6,900 nt of DNA from a bacterium UBA1790. GTDB lineage: Bacteria > Bacteroidota > Bacteroidia > Bacteroidales > Muribaculaceae. The position numbers and the translations under genes are program-made. This document shows, piece after piece, positions 6,491 to 6,900 of this stretch. A model generated the notes under the pieces. The model was not told where the DNA came from. It saw only the letters and a program-made list of their open reading frames with translations, and searched no databases. The stretch is from the NCBI GenBank assembly GCA_002314465.1, contig DCGA01000041.1, positions 1 to 6,900 of the forward strand. Direction: 5' to 3'. Within the stretch, counting starts at the first letter, position 1. Each line of letters opens with the position of its first letter.

Positions 6491-6900
6491 ATGAAAAAAC
6501 TACTCGCCATAATAACCCTTGTGCTGTGCTCGGCAACCGCCGTGGCGCAGAACTACCCCTTCCGCCACTACTTCAGGCACATCACAAGCCAGGACGGATT
6601 GTCACAGACCGACGTCAAGGCAATCCTGCAAGACTCTTACGGCTTCATGTGGTTCGGAACCCGCAACAAACTCAATCGATACGACGGCAACTCCATGAAG
6701 GTGTTTGAGTGCCGCGACCTCGTTACCGGCGAATGCAACAACAACATTTCGTCGCTCTACGAAGACGCCGACAAGCATCTGTGGGTGGGTACCGACAAGG
6801 GTATTTTCGTCTACAACCCCGTTGCTGGCACATTCTCGTTCATGGATATCAAGACAGCACGAGGCGTGTCGATGAACGACTGGGTGGCACAGATGGAAAC
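6491..6900 (+). CDS. Hybrid two-component system regulator (HTCS), N-terminal part only
   Basis: The first 136 residues of what is probably a sensor of about 1300-1400 residues. Family members join a periplasmic two-component propeller sensor to a membrane segment, histidine kinase, receiver and AraC-type DNA-binding domain, and control adjacent carbohydrate genes. Residues 1-20 are a signal peptide (MKKLL, then a hydrophobic run to AVAQ). GLSQTDV (36-42) and ILQDSYGFMWFGT...LNRYDG (45-66) form the first propeller repeat. LYEDADKHLWVGTDKGIFVYNP (positions 89-110) forms the second. The W-GT core and closing YDG or YNP are diagnostic of the repeat. The ATG at 6491 was chosen because it starts the signal peptide; no Shine-Dalgarno is visible. 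The kinase and DNA-binding domains lie outside the window, so a propeller-only protein cannot be strictly excluded. Its divergent position makes the GH2-GH92 operon its likely target. Confidence 0.88.
   Translation, partial: MKKLLAIITLVLCSATAVAQNYPFRHYFRHITSQDGLSQTDVKAILQDSYGFMWFGTRNKLNRYDGNSMKVFECRDLVTGECNNNISSLYEDADKHLWVGTDKGIFVYNPVAGTFSFMDIKTARGVSMNDWVAQME

Noticed and set aside
6526..6708. A 60-codon plus-strand frame inside the HTCS gene
   Set aside because: It is out of frame with the HTCS, whose signal peptide and propeller repeats are clear.

Overview
The window looks like Bacteroidota (Bacteroidales) gut-type DNA. Three things support this: a hybrid two-component sensor of the Bacteroides type, a tight run of secreted glycoside hydrolases, and three exact copies of the Bacteroidota -7 promoter box TAnnTTTG (here always TAATTTTG), each upstream of a gene in the correct orientation. 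The genus cannot be fixed from the sequence alone. Muribaculaceae, Prevotellaceae and Bacteroidaceae all fit.

Layout. On the minus strand, in order of transcription, are a GH2 beta-galactosidase-like enzyme (6157-4133), a GH92 alpha-mannosidase (4112-1869) and a clan GH-D (GH36/GH27-like) alpha-galactosidase-like enzyme (1614 to beyond position 1, C-terminus missing). GH2 and GH92 are 20 bp apart and surely cotranscribed. A 254-bp gap separates GH92 from the GH-D gene. It contains a strong hairpin 49 nt after the GH92 stop, a 14-bp perfect palindrome and a -7-like box, so the GH-D gene probably has its own promoter. On the plus strand, diverging from GH2 across a 333-bp AT-rich region, is the 5' end of a hybrid two-component regulator (HTCS; 6491 to beyond 6900).

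How the parts work together (inference). All four products carry N-terminal signal peptides. The three hydrolases would act in the periplasm or at the envelope on a glycan with beta-galactosyl, alpha-mannosyl and alpha-galactosyl (or alpha-GalNAc) ends. The HTCS would sense a released sugar in the periplasm and activate the divergent enzyme genes. This is the plan of a polysaccharide utilisation locus (PUL), but no SusC/SusD pair lies in the window. The substrate is not established; galactose-capped alpha-mannan or an N-glycan are possibilities.

The most unusual non-coding features are a 120-bp island of about 56% G+C (hand count), with several short inverted repeats, inside the otherwise about 20-23% G+C divergent promoter region; the -7 box placed only 4 nt from the GH2 start codon; and the palindrome upstream of the GH-D gene. 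I found no rRNA, tRNA, CRISPR array, insertion sequence or frameshifted gene.
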